Source: Rhodococcoides fascians A44A
GTDB lineage: Bacteria > Actinomycetota > Actinomycetes > Mycobacteriales > Mycobacteriaceae
Length of the DNA: 64,000 nucleotides
NCBI RefSeq assembly: GCF_000760735.1
Contig: NZ_JMEX01000005.1
Span: 624,223 to 688,222, forward strand
Direction: 5' to 3'
Part shown: one piece after another, positions 63,357-64,000 of the stretch
Layout: each line of letters starts with the position of its first letter
Position numbering within the stretch: position 1 is the stretch's first letter
The notes under the pieces: generated by a model
What the model saw: only the letters and a program-made list of their open reading frames with translations
What the model was told of the DNA's origin: nothing
The model's database searches: none
Program-made: the position numbers and the translations under genes

Positions 63357-63407
63357 CGCACCAGATTAGCTGCACCCGGTTTCCGCGATCGACCGGTACG
63401 CCGAAAG

Positions 63408-63451
63408 CACGACAGCCGCACCACCCCTGACGGGGCGATGCGGCTGTCGTG
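63408..63451 (-). terminator. Terminator hairpin after rplS
   Basis: CACGACAGCCGCA (63408-63420) pairs perfectly with TGCGGCTGTCGTG (63439-63451), and a nested CCCC/GGGG stem (63424-63435) closes the loop. It lies 25 bp after the rplS stop and is followed by CTTTC on the minus strand. Confidence 0.8.
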
Positions 63452-63475
63452 TGAATACGGCCTGACGCGCTTACT

Positions 63476-63817
63476 TCAGCGCTTTTCCTTGATCTTGGCG
63501 GCCTTGCCACGCAGATCGCGGAGGTAGTACAGCTTGGCGCGACGAACGTCACCGCGGGTGAGGACGTCGATCTGCGCGATGTTGGGGCTGTGGACCGGGA
63601 AGGTGCGCTCGACACCGACGCCGAACGACACCTTACGAACGGTGAACGTCTCACGAACGCCACCACCCTGGCGGCGAATCACGACGCCCTTGAAGATCTG
63701 CACGCGCTCTTTCGAGCCTTCGATAACCTTGACGTGCACGTTGAGCGTGTCGCCGGGGCGGAAGTCAGGAATGTCGCTGCGCAGCGACTGCTTGTCCAAG
63801 AAATCCAGAGTGTTCAT
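63476..63817 (-). CDS. rplS: 50S ribosomal protein L19
   Basis: 113 aa. [60 protein letters not shown] and [20 protein letters not shown] are L19. ATG 63817 matches the family N-terminus; ATG 63829 (MATPMNT) is possible, but AAGGA would then abut it. Bases 63818-64000 are the leader and contain a small palindrome GCCTG-GTA-CAGGC (63933-63945), but no certain promoter. Confidence 0.96.
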   Translation of the reverse strand: MNTLDFLDKQSLRSDIPDFRPGDTLNVHVKVIEGSKERVQIFKGVVIRRQGGGVRETFTVRKVSFGVGVERTFPVHSPNIAQIDVLTRGDVRRAKLYYLRDLRGKAAKIKEKR

Positions 63818-64000
63818 CGGTGTGGCCATCCTTGCGTTCTTCGCACGAGTAGAGGAACCGAGCGGTACCGCACGTTCGGAAAGAAATCCGACTACACGGA
63901 ACTCGGCTGGTTCGTACTCCGATTAGGTCTGTGCCTGGTACAGGCAACCCGACCATTGTGCCAGACCACCGAGGGTAACGCGAAATCGCCTCGGCGACCG

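Overview
The window is a high-GC actinobacterial chromosome segment, most likely from Rhodococcus or a close relative in the Mycobacteriales. Support comes from mycothione reductase, Lsr2, an EfpA-type exporter, a DtxR/IdeR-like site and frequent GTG starts. From memory, the order of core genes also follows the Mycobacterium tuberculosis stretch infB (Rv2839c) to rplS (Rv2904c), with extra genes inserted. I see no rRNA, tRNA, phage, insertion sequence or CRISPR array. Both edges cut through the backbone: infB is truncated at base 1, and the right edge lies in the rplS leader.

Layout. 1-2544 (minus): infB (5' end), rnpM/ylxR, nusA, rimP. 2681-15366: a Tat lipoprotein plus DUF4439 pair, a TetR/MFS exporter pair with two palindromic sites, an acyl-CoA dehydrogenase, proS, yaaA-DUF2786, a DUF418 membrane protein, mgtE and efpA. 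15378-24656: siroheme/cobalamin block with cysG, ABC-F and PhoD genes, then a CbiG-C-like gene, cobB, cobO and a ChlI/ChlD fusion, the last four behind a cobalamin riboswitch. 24657-31989: ElaA-type acetyltransferase, mqo, hydrolase-mtr, a degenerate alpha/beta hydrolase, and a GntR(YtrA)-ABC-permease operon with an operator over its promoter. 32004-41917: cobQ, a palindromic repeat array, map, a GAF-LuxR regulator, a MecA-like penicillin-binding lipoprotein, a GNAT, and ispG-rip1-dxr. 41982-48231: LysR, TDT transporter, PuuE-like deacetylase, DUF2631, rlmN, LapA, CitE-like lyase. 48241-53258: methyltransferase-cdsA-frr-pyrH and tsf-rpsB. 53595-63817: M23 peptidase, MinD-like ATPase, xerC, siderophore-interacting protein, dprA-yifB-yraN, lsr2, a 52-aa membrane protein, DUF2469, rnhB, lepB, rplS.

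How it works together. The backbone supplies transcription and translation (nusA, infB, proS, tsf, rpsB, frr, rplS, map, rlmN), lipid and isoprenoid precursors (cdsA, ispG, dxr), secretion and envelope proteolysis (lepB, rip1), DNA processing (xerC, dprA, rnhB, lsr2) and tetrapyrrole/B12 synthesis (cysG, cobB, cobO, cobQ, chelatase). Packing is tight: many same-strand genes are coupled through GTGA, ATGA or TGATG overlaps, and most convergent pairs overlap or lie within 15 bases.

The most unusual signal is a palindromic repeat of about 39 bp. It fills the whole map-cobQ gap and provides the cobQ start and map stop codons. A 19/20-matching core recurs twice, in frame, inside the ABC-F gene. 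I found no convincing new defence or biosynthetic system.
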